The notes: generated by a model from the sequence alone, not told the origin. DNA of 64,000 nt from Diospyros lotus (GCF_014633365.1 NC_068346.1:18001030-18065029), one strand, 5' to 3'. Counted from the first letter of the stretch, positions 36,233-47,815 are shown. Made by a program: numbers and translations.

Positions 36233-36273
36233 AAAATTCTAAGTTTTGAAAATTAAATACAAACACACACAAG

Positions 36274-36500
36274 CATATTATATATATATATATTAATATT
36301 ATATTAATTATATAAATGGTTTGGTTCAGTTTTAAATGGTTTAAAATTTTATAAATAGAACGAAACTGTCAAACCATTTTTTTGCTAAACATTTCAAATT
36401 GGACCAAACTGTTTTAATATATTAACCAAACCCGACTGTTAATTTGGTTTGTTCCAACTTGATTAGACAGTTGAAACTAAATAATGCTCACCCTTGATTT
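36274..36500. repeat. AT microsatellite and hAT-like subterminal repeats
   Basis: An (AT)n run near 36278-36298 is followed by repeated 'ggtttggttcag', 'caaaccattt' and 'aaccaaacccgactg'. The right end 'aatgctcacccttg' (reverse caagggtgagcatt) looks like a hAT terminus. Left end not identified. Confidence 0.4.
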
Positions 36501-36548
36501 TAAATGACAAATGACCATTTTTTTCATTAATTATATGATATATTTTAG

Positions 36549-36921
36549 TGAGGAGATATTTCACTACATGCAGATTTACTCTACTATCCCAGGAAGCTAC
36601 CAACCTGGAGATGCACGTGCTAGTACGCAACCGCCACTTGTTCTTCGGATCTCCATCCTAGATACGAGAGGGACCCGGTCAATCGAGATTCTCTCCAACG
36701 TCCTCTTTCAAATGTTATCTTATCTCTTTGGAGTAAGTTTTACGCCATCTATAAATAGAGGTTAATTTTTACAGGTTTGATCATTTGACGATTGAGTGAC
36801 TTTTCATTTCGAGTATCTTCTTCTACTAATTTTAGTGTCGGAGTCCTCCCGGGAGATTAAAACCCCGCCCTTGCGGGTACTTGGTTCGAGGTAAACCTCG
36901 GTGATTGGTCCAGTATCATCA
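36549..36921 (+). repeat. 5' LTR of the Tat-type element
   Basis: 373 bp, starting tgaggagatatttcac and ending gtatcatca. A TATA box is at 36750-36757 (tataaata). It matches the 3' LTR in order and in phrases such as 'gattctctccaacgtcctct' and 'tatcttatctctttggagta', with scattered differences indicating an old insertion. The 3' LTR has an extra segment of about 20 bp, near 47240-47265, missing here. Confidence 0.87.
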
Positions 36922-36943
36922 TTTAGCACCCATTGTGGGGCCG
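36922..36943 (+). other. Degenerate primer-binding site
   Basis: Immediately after the 5' LTR comes tttagcacccattgtggggc, close to the tttggcgcccaycgtggggc sequence common in Tat-type elements. G-to-A changes (ggcgcc to agcacc) would weaken tRNA pairing. Confidence 0.6.
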
Positions 36944-37049
36944 GTTGCTCTATCTGCTCTTGTTCATTAAGTACCTTGGACGAGCTCAAGTTCCCCCCCT
37001 GTTATGGCGACAAGAAGAAATCCACCGTGAACTACTGGTACCCAACCCG

Positions 37050-38336
37050 TCCCTGATTAGATTCAAAACCACCCACCCAAGGGCAGCCCTGTAGGGGGTC
37101 ATCCCCTAAATCTCTCGCCATCACAGGATCGTGTTGTCCAGTTAGAAGGACAGGTCCAACATTTGATAGAATTGCTCAACAATTTTTTGCCCAACAGCAA
37201 CCTCTAGAGGTGAGACAAGGGGAGCACTCCAACCATGACAGTCGACACCAGAGGGACCACCACTCTAGTCATAGAGAATTCCAAGGAGGCAGATCCTTCT
37301 TCGCTAGGAAGGAGTCCCATCGGGACAAGAGAAGGAGGCCGGGCTTAAAGGATGAGGAGTCCACTAGTCCCAAATATGCCCAGGCCGGAGGGGCCCAGCG
37401 GGAAAGGCGTTTGCTACATTTGGAGAGGGAGGTTGTAGAGTTGAGGCGGAGGGAGGAAGAGCCACATGACATTATTTCTAATCAACCACAAAGTTGGGAG
37501 ATCATGGTAATTATACCATCTGAGCGCTTTCGAATCCCAATCATTAAGCCATATGGAGGCACAACCGACCCTACTGACCACCTGAATCTCTTTGCCTCTC
37601 ACATAATAGTCCAAGCGGCACCTGATGCTATGTGGTGTAGAGTTTTCCCGGCCACTTTGGAAGGACATGCGCAGGCCTAGTATTCAAGTCTTGCACACCG
37701 ATCGATTGCTAATTTCAGACAGCTTTAAAACAAGTTATTGGCTCATTTCGCTCCCCTCCGAAGGCACCGAAGGTCCACCATGATCCTTGTGAATCTCAAG
37801 AAGAACCAAGGGGACTTGTTAACAGATTTTGTGGCCAGATTCAATATGGAGGCATTGAGCATTGAGATTCTTGATCAAAGTATTGCTATGGTAGTTTTTC
37901 AAAATGCCTTGAGGGCAGGCCCTTTTACCCAATCACTAACTAAGAGGCCTCCCCAAACGTTCACGGAGATCCTGAGCCAAGCCACGAAGTACATTAATAC
38001 CGAGAAGGTGATGCAGGCTAAGAGAATTGAGTACTCAGACAAGTAAGAGAAAAAAAGTCAGAATAGAGAGCAAAAGTCTGAAGATAAACCGGACCAACGG
38101 GGGGAAAGGTCGGGCCCCCGATGGAGTCCGATCAGGTTCATCCTACTTAATACTTTTCGAGCTAAGATCTTGGCTACAATTGAGAATAAGGATTACTTGA
38201 AAAAATCAAGACCTATGAAGGCCCCGGCTAACAAAAGAAGTAAAGACAAGTATTGTCGATTCCATCGAGATAATGGACACGATATAGAGGAGTGCCATCA
38301 GCTGAAAGAAGAGATTCAGGAGCTCATCAATTAGGG
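37050..38336 (+). pseudogene. Tat-type gag with zinc knuckle
   Basis: Gag is the structural capsid protein. The clear open part (37210-37680) is charged and Arg/Glu-rich, with a probable coiled coil (37400-37470), then the capsid start containing IIKPYGGTTDPTDHL. The frame stops at 37678-37680 where a Trp is normal (TGG to TAG), again at about 37726, then continues at 37738-38046 with a retrotransposon-gag block (DFVARFNMEAL). A CCHC-like knuckle follows near 38250-38325 (Y-C-R-F-H ... G-H-D-I-E-E-C-H). Stops at 38044 and 38333 interrupt it. No intact gag can be made. Confidence 0.8.
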
Positions 38337-38599
38337 TTTCCTGAGGAGGTTCGTAGCTAAGGATACTGAGCAACAAAGGGGTGAACGTCGGAGATCAAGG
38401 AGCCCCCCTCGTAGACGTGATAAATCCCAGGAAAAGCACAGGACCAGAACCCCGTCTAGGAGAGAAAGTCGCTAAGGGGAGGGGAGTCTTCCACAACATT
38501 TAATTTTTCATACTTTAGCAGCTGGGGTGGTGCCAGGCAGGGAGACGGGGGAAAATTTTGATCTGCATCAAAACACAAGAGTCAAAAAGGCTTGACCAG

Positions 38600-39060
38600 G
38601 GGATGTTATCTCCTTTACGGATGACAACTTGCCCGGGTATCAGGTTTCTAATGATCCATTGGTCATCATAGCAAAATTAGGAAAATAAGAGCTTCGGTGG
38701 ATCCTCGTGGACCCAGGAAGCTCCTCTTAGGTTTTATATCGACAAGCCTTCTTGGGCATGGGATACAAGATGGAATAGTTGAAGCCAGCTCGTGTCCCTT
38801 TGATTAGATTCGATGGGGATGTGGTATATGCGAATGGTATGTTCTAGCTCTCATTAACTCTTGGAAAGGGTTCTCGGTCTGCCCAGGTCATGTTAGACAT
38901 TTTGGTGGCGAAAGTCCCCTCGGCCTACAATATGATCCTGGGAAGATTGGGACTTAATGCTCTACAGGTCGTGCTGAGTACTTACCACATGGTGCTTAAG
39001 TTCCCCATTGTTACTGGGGTTGGAGAGGTCAAATGAGACCTAAGGTCTGCCCGGGAGTGT
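38600..39060 (+). pseudogene. Tat-type aspartic protease region
   Basis: A retropepsin-like region follows gag. The active-site triad appears as V-D-P-G-S-S near 38709-38726 instead of the usual D-S/T-G, so catalysis would be lost. A flap-like and C-terminal block (YNMILGRLGLNAL, near 38929-38970) is recognisable. Stop codons at about 38689 and 38730 break the frame. Confidence 0.65.
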
Positions 39061-39147
39061 TACATGGTATCCATCAACACAGCTAGGGGTATCGTGCAGG
39101 AGCGGTCAGAACCACAGGAAGATTTAGGATGGGGATAGGGCCCTAAG

Positions 39148-40152
39148 GTGGGGGAGGTCAGGATTTCCCCTCTCACCACTGTTAGTCTTTTGCTGGAAGG
39201 TCTAGAGGATCCGAAGACTACTGAGCTGGTGGATGAGCTTGTAGAGGTTCCATTGGACCCAGACCGAATCGATAGATGTGTGAAAGTGAGTGCCCAGTTG
39301 AAAGACCCCCTTCGAACCCGGATTATATCCCTTCTTCGTCAATATACGGATATTTTTGCATGGTCGGTCCACGACATTCCTAGCATAGACCCAGAAGTGA
39401 TGACACACCGTTTGGGAGTAAAGTTGGGGTATTGACCTGTCATACATAAAAAGAGGAATTTTACCCCGGATAGGGTGACAGTTATAGGGGCCGAAGTGGA
39501 AAAATTGATGGTAGCACGTTATATTCAGGAGGTCAATTATCCCGAGTGGCTCGCCAATGTGGTTCTGGTCTCCAAGGGCGAAGGTAAGTGGAGGTTATGT
39601 ATTAATTTCACTAACCTTAACAAGGCCTGTCTAAAAGATAGTTACCCACTTCTCCATATCGATGCCCTAATTGATGGCAAGACCAGATGCCACCTCATGA
39701 GTTTTTTAGATGCTTTTCAAGGATATCATCAAATCCCATTGCATAAGGAAGATTAGGAGAAGACAACATTCATTACTGACTGGGGCACCTATTGTTATAC
39801 TATTATGCCTTTCGGCTTGAAAAATGCAGGGGACACATAACAAAGTCTAGTAAATAGGCTCTTTCATGACCAGTTAGGTCGCAACACAGAGGCCTATGTG
39901 GATGATATGCTAGTAAAAAGCTTGCTGGCAGAGGAGCATCCGATAGATCTGGATGAGTGTTTCAAAACCTTGCGCAGGTTTCAATTGAAGCTTAATCCCA
40001 CTAAGTGTGCTTTTTGTGTCTCTGTAGGGAAATTCCTTGGGTATATCATGCACCATCGTGGGATCAAGGTGAATCCCGAGAAGATTAAAGCAATACTAGA
40101 AATTTCAATCCCAAGAAGCATTAGCAGGTCCAGCAGCTCACGGGAAGAATAG
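39148..40152 (+). pseudogene. Tat-type reverse transcriptase
   Basis: The RT copies element RNA into DNA. Seen in order: a pre-RT block (39148-39435), the start of RT with WLANVVLVSKGEGKWRLC (39547-39600), a D-A-F-Q-G-Y-H-Q-I-P motif (39709-39738), F-G-L-K-N-A (near 39810), and the catalytic YVDD box (39895-39906). Stops at about 39433, 39754 (Gln expected, CAG to TAG) and 39838 disrupt it. The YVDD aspartates are intact although the frame is not. Confidence 0.88.
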
Positions 40153-40299
40153 CGGCCCTAGGGAGATTCCTCTTTTGATCGACAGAAAAGGGCCTCCCTT
40201 TCTTCAAAGCCCTATCTAGGACCAAGGATTTTATCTAGGACGTCGAGTGTCAGGAGGCCTTCAACGAGCTCAAGGAATGTTTAGCCTCATTGCCAGTCC

Positions 40300-40710
40300 T
40301 CACTAAGCCAAGGATGGGTAAGTCGATATACCTTTACTTGGTCGTAGCAGAGAAAGTAATGAGTTCAGTTTTGGTGCGTGAAGAGAATAAGAGGCAGATG
40401 TCAGTATACTACACAATCAAATGATTGTCTGGGGCAGAGGCTCGATATTCCCCCATGAAGAAATTAACATTTTCCATGGTTATCTCAGCGAGGAAGTTGC
40501 GACCCTACTTCCAGGCGCACTCTATCATTGTGCTTACTGACCAACCCTTAAGGCAGGTTTTGGGGAAGCCAGAGCTCTCAGGGAGAATGCTGAAGTGGTT
40601 GATGGAGTTAACAACATTCAACATAGAGTATATGCCTCGTTCAGCTATTAAAGCCCAAGCCTTAGCAGATTTCACTATTGAAGGATTTGGGCTTAAGGGA
40701 TCACCAAAGG
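40300..40710 (+). pseudogene. Tat-type RNase H, first domain
   Basis: This Ty3-type RNase H region contains 'ARKLRPYFQAHSIIVLTDQ' and 'YMPRSAIKAQALADF'. The first Asp-containing strand near 40340 is altered (YLYLVVAE), and a stop lies near 40423. The domain normally removes the RNA strand during reverse transcription. Confidence 0.78.
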
Positions 40711-40719
40711 ATAGCCTAA

Positions 40720-41120
40720 GACCATGGATGCTGGCGTTGGATGGTAGCTCAAACCCTGGGGGTGGTGGAGCCGGGCTGATGATTAAGAGCCTCGAGGGTC
40801 AGTCCTAGCTATACGCTTTGCATTTTGAGTTCCGAGTGTCCAACAATAAGGCAGAGTATGAGGCTCTTATAGCTGGTTTGAGGCTCACCGCATAGCTCGG
40901 GGTGAGACATCTAAGCATACAATCCGATTCTAACCCTGTGGTTCAGCAAGTGAAGAAAGAATATGAGGCCAGGAAGGACCAGATGTCCAAATATTTAGTT
41001 TTCGTTCAGGAATTGATGAGTCATTTCAGATTTGTGAATATAGAGCATGTACCTCGATCCCAGAATGTGGAAGCAGACACCTTATCCCAAATCGCGTTAG
41101 CCTCTTTCCCAACCAATTCT
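40720..41120 (+). pseudogene. Second (archaeal-like) RNase H domain, Tat hallmark
   Basis: Begins with L-A-L-D-G-S-S-N-P-G-G-G-G-A-G, followed by N-N-K-A-E-Y-E-A-L-I-A-G-L and S-D-S-N-P-V-V, the three acidic blocks of a second RNase H; the last ends with N-V-E-A-D-T-L-S. An extra archaeal-type RNase H is described for Tat/Athila-related lineages and supports the placement. Stops at about 40806 and 40892 break it. Confidence 0.78.
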
Positions 41121-41159
41121 AGATAGATCTTTATCGAGACACTACCCTAGAAAAGCATT

Positions 41160-43840
41160 GACGAGGTCGTGGAGCAACTATGTCTCGACCTAGAACCAAG
41201 TTGGTTGGATCCTTTTGTCATTTATTTGAAAGACGGAAAGCTACCAGAGAATGACTTAGAGGCCCGTGAGGTGAAAATGAGGGCTCAAAAGTTTATACTA
41301 ATCAACGAAGAGTTGTATAAGAGATCCTTCACTCAACCACTCTTCAAGTTCGTGAGGCCACGTGAAGCTAATTATATTTTGAGAGAGATCCATGAGGGAA
41401 TATGTGGAAGTCACATAGGAGCCCGGACTCTTTATCAGAAGGCCCTTTGACAAGGGTATTACTAGCCCACTATGGTGTCTGATGCAGAACAACTGGTCAA
41501 GAAATGTGAAAGATGCCAACGGATCTTCAACCTAATCCATGTTCCTAATGCCATGCTCACCCACCTAGTTCAGTTGTGCCCCTTCACCCAATGGGGGATT
41601 AATATTCTAGATCCGTTTCTGCCTGTCATGGGTCAGGTTAAATACTTGATCGCTGCTATAGATTACTTTACCAAGTGGATAAAGGCTGAGCCGCTAGCCT
41701 CCATCACTGCGGGAAAATGTTAGAGTACCCACAAGCCAATTATATTTACATGTAATTGATCATACTTTACATTTTGATTCTTTATCTTCAATCAATTGTT
41801 ATAGTAAGACATTATATTTTTATTTGTCATTGATGGTTGTCATCATTATTTATTGTAATCCATACTTGACAAAGTTCATAGATCAAATAGGCTCATGAAA
41901 TATGTTTGTGCATAGAGATGACGATCATGAAACATATTCCTTTTAAACCTTAATCTTAAATGTTCCTAGTCATAGAGTTATTAGGATTGGACACTAATAA
42001 CTCGGATAGACTAGCACATATGATGCATACTCAATTAGAAGAATGTCTCGTTTCATGGACATTGGTGTGAGGACACTAGTGCATATATGTGGGTGCTTAT
42101 TATAAGAATAAGTACACTGAATTGACCCGCTACAAAATTCCTAATGGTTATTATTCAATGTCGAATTGGAATTCCTGTGTTGCAATAGTGCAGATTGATC
42201 CTTAGACTTGAGACATCATGGTAGTCTTATATTTAACTGGTTACGCTTTGGTTCTTTTTTGGATTCTAATGGAGTCATTAACAAATTATCACTGGACATA
42301 ACCTTATCACGTATGAAGGGTTGTGAATGTCAAAATAGGATTCATCATTTATCGATAAGATGAGAAGATGTCTTATGTATTCCGATGATTTCATGACTGA
42401 GAAAATCCTTGGCCAAGGTGAGGTGAAAATCAAAAGGTGTTTTGATTTCACCTATCAAGTCATAAATCTGGAATGGATACATAGTTATTGAATGATTAGG
42501 GTTTCATCATAAAACCATACCCTAAATTCAATCGGGACATAGATTGATGAAATGATTTTACTGCACGGTAATTGCAATTGAAAAGGTTCGTGTTTTTCAT
42601 TGTTGGCTAGATATTCATGGCATGTTGCTAGACGTTAACCATGATATGTAGGGTTTTAGAATTAATTTGATTAATTCTAAAACTATTAATTAAAGAGTTT
42701 AATTAAGAAACCCATGAGATGTGCTAATTAAGAAGCCCATAAGTTTAATTAAAGAGTTTAATTAATCTAATGAGTTGGGCCTTCATATAACCCAATAGAA
42801 TTGGCCATACATCTAGCCCAATGGTGGACCTAAGGGGTCACACACTTAGGTTGGGCCCGTTCCACAATTTAAAAGAGAGATTCGGCCCAATGTGATTAAG
42901 AGCCAGGCCTAAATTGTTTAGGGGTTTTCCAAGATAGGATTAGGGTTTATAACTCTATAAATATGCCGCTTAAGAAGCTAGAAAAAGAAGAAGAAATTCG
43001 AATCTCTCTCAAGAGGCGCCTAGGGTTACTAGCACTACTCGAGGCATTCGTGGAAAGGGTCGATCGTGTAGACCGACTTAGAGGAGTTCACGCTTGTGAC
43101 TCTATGGATTAAATAAGGCAGAATCGAAGCTTCACGGTTAGTCGGTTTCTAACAGAAAAGTGAAGTAATTTTTATGGAAGAACGTGGTTTGTCGAATTAG
43201 GATCCCACGGGTGATTGTTTCAGATAATGAGACCCAGTTCATAGATCGGACAGTCAAAGAATGGTGTCAAGAGTTGGGGATCAAGCAGCACTTCACCTTC
43301 GTAGCTCATCCACGGGCTAACGGACAGATTGAGCTTGCCAATAGGACTATGCTCCATGGATTGAAGGCTCGGGTCGACAAGGCAGATGAAAGCTAGGTGG
43401 ATGAATTACCGAGCATCCTTTAGTCTTATCGGACCACAAGAAGGGGGTCCACCGAGAAGACCCATTCAGCTTATGTTATGGCTTAGAAGCCCTTATTCCG
43501 GTAGAGATTGGGATCCCAACTTTGAGAGTGGAGCATTTTGACCCGAAGTTCAGTGAGCAAGGCTTAATGAACAACTTGGATACAGTAGAGGAGCTTCAAG
43601 ATGAAGCAAGGGTTCGCCAGGTAGCTTATAATCAGTGGATTGAGAGGTACTACAACCGGAAGGTGAAAACTCGAAGTTTCCTACTTGGCGATCTAGTCCT
43701 TCAACAAGCAAGTATTAGCAACCCCCGAGATTCTAACAAATTGTCACCAACTTGGGAAGGCCTCTATCGGGTTATTAAGACCCTCAGCCTTGCGGCATAT
43801 CGGCTCGAGACCATGGACGACATCTTATAAAGAATACTTT
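41160..43840 (+). pseudogene. Tat-type integrase, split by a solo LTR
   Basis: Integrase joins element DNA to the chromosome. The N-terminal zinc site is recognisable: a His pair (H-E-G-I-C-G-S-H, 41392-41415) and C-E-R-C (41506-41517). The core then begins with W-G-I-N-I-L near 41593; the first catalytic Asp has become Asn (GAT to AAT). The solo LTR 41718-43154 interrupts it. After it, IVSDNETQF (second Asp kept, near 43220) and NGQIELANR (Glu kept, near 43330) follow. The C-terminal part runs to about 43830, with stops at 43394, 43423 and others. Confidence 0.83.
41718..43154 (+). mobile_element. Copia-type solo LTR (1437 bp) in the Tat integrase
   Basis: From TGTTAGAGTACC to GGTTTCTAACA with a perfect 5-bp duplication gaaaa (41713-41717, 43155-43159). 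Inner ends pair (TGTTAG/CTAACA). A TATA box (tataaata) lies at 42956-42963, about 190 bp from the 3' end, so the U3 is long. No coding region. The ends resemble the TGTTAG-type LTRs at 5891 and 49859, and the start 'acccacaagccaattat' is like Angela-type copia LTRs; the subfamily is inferred. Confidence 0.87.
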
Positions 43841-43899
43841 GAATATTCAGAACTTGAGGAAGTTTTATCAATAATAGGATACCCCCAAAGATGTTGGAG

Positions 43900-46480
43900 T
43901 TACGTATTTTCTAAATAAAATCTCATTATGTTCTTTTTGTTACATGTGCAGATTTTCTCCTACAGAATATCATTGTGATAACTCCCACAAAAAAAAAAAA
44001 GAAAAAGAAAGGGAACGAAATGCGAAGAGGGAGGAAATATTCCCCTGACCTCAGAAGCCTAAAAAGGGATTTTTGAGTCCTTTCGTCATCACCAAAGATA
44101 GCAAGTACTAAGGAAAAGCAATGGGGTAGATATGGTCTTAGGGGACCACCCCTAAATAAAAAGGAAAGAAATGCTAAGGAGGGTGGAAACAACCCCTAAA
44201 GAAGCCAACTTGAGAGGTCTTAGAGGAGACTCCTAAGGCCTCACCTCCATACTAGAGTTAATGAGGGCTAAAAATAATGGGGATAGATGTGATCCCAGGG
44301 GACCAACCCTAATAAAAAGGAACCAAGTAGAACAGTACCTCCTTCGCGTCAACATGAGAGTTGCGTGGGGGTGCAAGAAATCAAATAACATAGACCATCC
44401 AGCTCGGACTATTACAAAAAAATATCTTTGAGGCACTTTATTCAACAAAGTGACAAAGATCTAGTACAACTCGAGCTCAAGACAAGAAAATATATACGAA
44501 CATAAAATTAACAACTAGGCTTCTTCTTTGGACTCCTCAGATTCAATGGCGAAGGCTTGGGAGGATGATGCTCGGCTGAGCTACATGACCACGTCATCCA
44601 TGGACTTGACGGGGGAAAAGTCTAAGTCAGGGCAGGCTTTCTGCACTTCCTCCTTGCAGCGAAGGAAGCCTTTCTTCCAGACACCTTGCAACTCCTGTTT
44701 GATATATCCTTTCACCTCATGGAGCTGGGTGAGGTTTGCATATCTCTCTTCTAGCTCTCAGATGCACTCCTAAGAGTGTCCCAACTTTTCCTCCATTGAA
44801 TGGTGACTAATCTCAAACCCTTGAAGACGTGCCTTTAGTTCCACTGCTCTTTGATGTTGAGCCATTAGATCCTCATCCTTTTGCTCGATGTTCCTATGGT
44901 AGTCAGCGAGGGCATTATCTAGTTCAAGCATTTTTTGAGAGTTCCTTGCCATTCTCCTCTGCTGCTCGTTCTGAGCAACAATACTCTATATTCAAAGAGC
45001 AAAAAAATTTCCATGTTAAGAGGCCGAGAGACTAACCTAAACTAAACCCTAGCAGTAGTAAGACTCCAAGGTCTCCGAAGTCAGATCTGCGGCCCCCTCC
45101 ATGTTCACGGGAGTCGGTAAGCCCTGGATAAGTTGAGTTGCCACCTAAGCCTCACTACTGTGGTCTGAATCATGGACATTCTAGTTCAGCCAATTAAGAT
45201 CCCGGGCGGGGATGGAGGCCTCCTCCTTTTGGATCATGTCAAAAAGGTGCTTGGTGCCCTAAGAGCCCCCTGCTTCAGGACTGGGCAAAGGCGCAGTAGA
45301 GCGAAACCTAGAGGCCTTCGATTTTTTATGCCGAGAAGGGAGACGAGAGTCTTTGGTATGCCTCTTCTCATTCTTCCTGACCCTTTTAGCCTCTTCAGCG
45401 ACTTGCTTATCAGTCCCCCATAGCTCTGCATCATCAATCATCTTGGTTAAAAAATATGACAAAAATAAAATGGGGGTCAGTATGAGAAAGCACAAATAAA
45501 TTAGAGACATGAAGTGAAACAAGAGGATTGAAAAAATCAACCTAAGGGAATGTCGGCTGCTGGGCATGGGTATCGACACACACCCCCAAGAAACAAAGTT
45601 TGCTCATTAATTAATCTGGTGGTTCTGACGTGCTCCAGACCCATCAAAAACTCAGCATCCCTCCTCTCTAATGGGGACATTTCGCGTGAGAAACTCGTGA
45701 AGGTAGATCGACTCTAGGCGGTTGGCACACCCATAGAAATAAAGGAAGAAACCATAAAGAGAAATCGGTTCTTCCAACCCTTCAAGGAAGACGGGGTGTC
45801 TACGAGAAACTTATAACTAGGGTAGGCCATGAAGGAATAACGAAATTCATATTTGTCAACACATACAAAGCGAAAGAGTTTCAAGAAGAGTTCAACCTTA
45901 GGGATGATACCTTTACCCCGATAACATATAAAAAAAAATGACTAGGCTCGTCCACCCATTGGGCACTAGTTGAGAAGGACATAACCCTACAAGGCGAAAG
46001 ATCCCAGCTAAGTTATCTTCAAAGGAAAATCAGCACCCGGTTTCAAGAGATGCCTCATAGATAGCCAATCCACTTGGATGAGACTGATGGGCTCTGAGGT
46101 TTGAAGGCGCAACATACCAAAAGCCCTTGATGGGAAGATGATATTTTTTGAGAAATTCTGATCTCATCCTCGGTCAAGGTAGAATAGGCATGAGTTAAGT
46201 CCTGAGGGAGACCACTACAATTGACCTCTAGCTCTATGTTAATATCGTAATCAAAAGAGAAGGCATCATGATGGGGCTAATAGGTCTCGGAATCTCCTAT
46301 TCGCATACCAAACTGAGAAGAAGAAGAGCTAGAGGAGCTAGAAGAGTTCGAACTATTCCCGTCTGAGTTGCTCAATAAGATTATGGGGATCGACTTACTA
46401 AAACAACGAGACATGGGGAGAAGAGACAACGAAAAACCACAAAAATAAGAGAAAAAAGGCAAGAGAATACCAGCTGATTA
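43900..46480 (-). pseudogene. Antisense accessory ORF of the Tat-type element, decayed
   Basis: Between integrase and 3' LTR the coding-like strand is the minus strand. From right to left: an N-terminal region with a poly-Ser run (about 46310-46360); a middle block with DTPSSLKGWKNRFLFM (about 45755-45805), like the 'putative gypsy-type transposon' domain; a basic stretch (45320-45400); and a predicted coiled coil (44770-44952, Glu/Lys/Gln-rich). Antisense ORFs at this place are reported for Tat elements such as Grande and Retand; their role is unknown. Stops and frame shifts are frequent, so no full product is possible. Confidence 0.65.
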
Positions 46481-46684
46481 GAAGAATTCTAGAGACGAAG
46501 GGAAAATGCATGGGAGAACCCTTAGGAAGGAGCCGGTCCATCCCCTATTGAACTTAAAGACGCCGCCCAGAGTCTCGTACCCTGTGAGAAGCTTGCACGT
46601 AAAGACCAACCAAGAAAAACCAATTAGAGGCAAGGGTTAAGAAATCTCAGGAAAAAAAAGGGGGGGTCAGCCAGTCCCCAAGGA

Positions 46685-46820
46685 CTACGGCGTTGGGCCA
46701 AGGTGCGAGGCCTCGGCTAGGCGCGTTGCCTCGGCCAAGCACGATAGGGTGCACGGCCGAGGCTGACATGGCCTAGGCACACGACCTCGACCAACGTGGC
46801 CTCAACTAGTAAGACCGAGA
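46685..46820. repeat. GC-rich degenerate minisatellite
   Basis: Repeats of a core like gcctcggc(t/c)a in both orientations: gaggcctcggctagg, ttgcctcggccaagc, acggccgaggctgac, acatggcctaggcac, cgacctcgaccaacg and gtggcctcaacta. It stands out from the AT-rich surroundings and lies between the antisense ORF and the 3' LTR. Confidence 0.65.
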
Positions 46821-47127
46821 CCATTGGTCTCTACTTAAAATAAAAAAAGAAAAAAAAGAAAAAGAGGTCAGATCCCTATTACCTCTTACTCTACTCCAAA
46901 AAAGCCTCCACTCTAAGAATGCTTAGAATGAAGGGACCATATCCATCCCCTTTTATAGAGTTTTATGGGAGACATGGGGAGTGTGAGGGGACATTGAGTT
47001 AGGAAGCGAGCCTAATATTTGAGATAGCTAACCTTATATTTTGCATTTTTTTTTTTTTTTGCAGGAGAGCAAGAAAGCTTGGATGACTACTCGTTCAACT
47101 ACCCAAGCTCCTCACTCTCATAACTCA

Positions 47128-47148
47128 AGGAGTTAGAGGGGCAAGTGG
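47128..47148 (+). other. Polypurine tract before the 3' LTR
   Basis: Purine-rich ggagttagaggggcaagtgg directly precedes the 3' LTR start at 47149. It normally primes plus-strand DNA synthesis. One or two pyrimidines interrupt it. Confidence 0.6.
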
Positions 47149-47544
47149 TGAGGGGATATTTTACTAAGGGTGAATTTACTCTACTACCCCCGAAGACTAC
47201 CAACCTGGGGACTCGTGTGCTAGTACGCAACCGCCATGTGTCTATCTCAGGAAATGCCACGTGTCCTCCAGATCTCCATCCCATATACAAAAGGGACCCA
47301 ATCAATTGAGATTCTCTCCAACGTCCTCTTTCAAATGTTATCTTATCTCTTTGGAGTAAGCTTTACACCATTTATAAATAAAGGTCAATTTCTACAGGTA
47401 TGATCATCTGACTACTGAGTGACTTTCCATTTTGGGTATCTTCTTCTACTGACTTGAGCATCAGAGTCCTCCAGGGGGATTAAAGCCCCGCCCTTGCAGG
47501 TACTTAGTTCGAGGCAGACCTCGGTGATCAGTCAAGTATCATCA
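47149..47544 (+). repeat. 3' LTR of the Tat-type element
   Basis: 396 bp, from tgaggggatattttac to gtatcatca. TATA box tataaata at 47373-47380. Compared with the 5' LTR it has an extra short segment near 47240-47265 and scattered substitutions. Confidence 0.87.
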
Positions 47545-47815
47545 TGTTTTATTTTTAAGATATGTTTAATAATGTTTATATATTAACTAAAAATACACAC
47601 ATATATATATGGGTCCATATATAAATGGCACACTATACGTAGATAGATTAAACTTGTAACAAATTTTAAAAATTGACAAAAGGGACTGGCAAAACGAAGA
47701 TGGGTTGCATTAAATGGAAAATGGAAAAGATGGAAGTGGCAAATGAAAGATGGAGCATTAATGAGGAGAGATAAGTTACATAAGCTAGGGGTATTTTTAT
47801 TAAAGAGAATTTGAA

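Larger units (their letters stand above)
36549..47544 (+). mobile_element. Ty3/gypsy LTR retrotransposon of Tat type, decayed, with nested solo LTR
   Basis: Two related LTRs (36549-36921, 47149-47544) flank an internal region with, in order, primer-binding site, gag, zinc knuckle, protease, RT, RNase H, a second RNase H, integrase, an antisense ORF and a polypurine tract. A second RNase H and an antisense ORF between pol and the 3' LTR are features described for Tat-lineage elements. Many in-frame stops, often where Trp or Gln is expected, and altered catalytic residues mean it is dead. A 1437-bp solo LTR splits the integrase. The immediate flanks do not show a clean 5-bp duplication (tttag versus tgttt), so the flanks have mutated or the ends are slightly misplaced. 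Confidence 0.88.

Noticed and set aside
37269..37668. Minus-strand open frames opposite gag
   Set aside because: The plus strand carries recognisable gag sequence; these are shadows.
36544..47549. Clean 5-bp target duplication for the Tat-type element
   Set aside because: The flanks read tttag and tgttt; they do not match, so no duplication is claimed.
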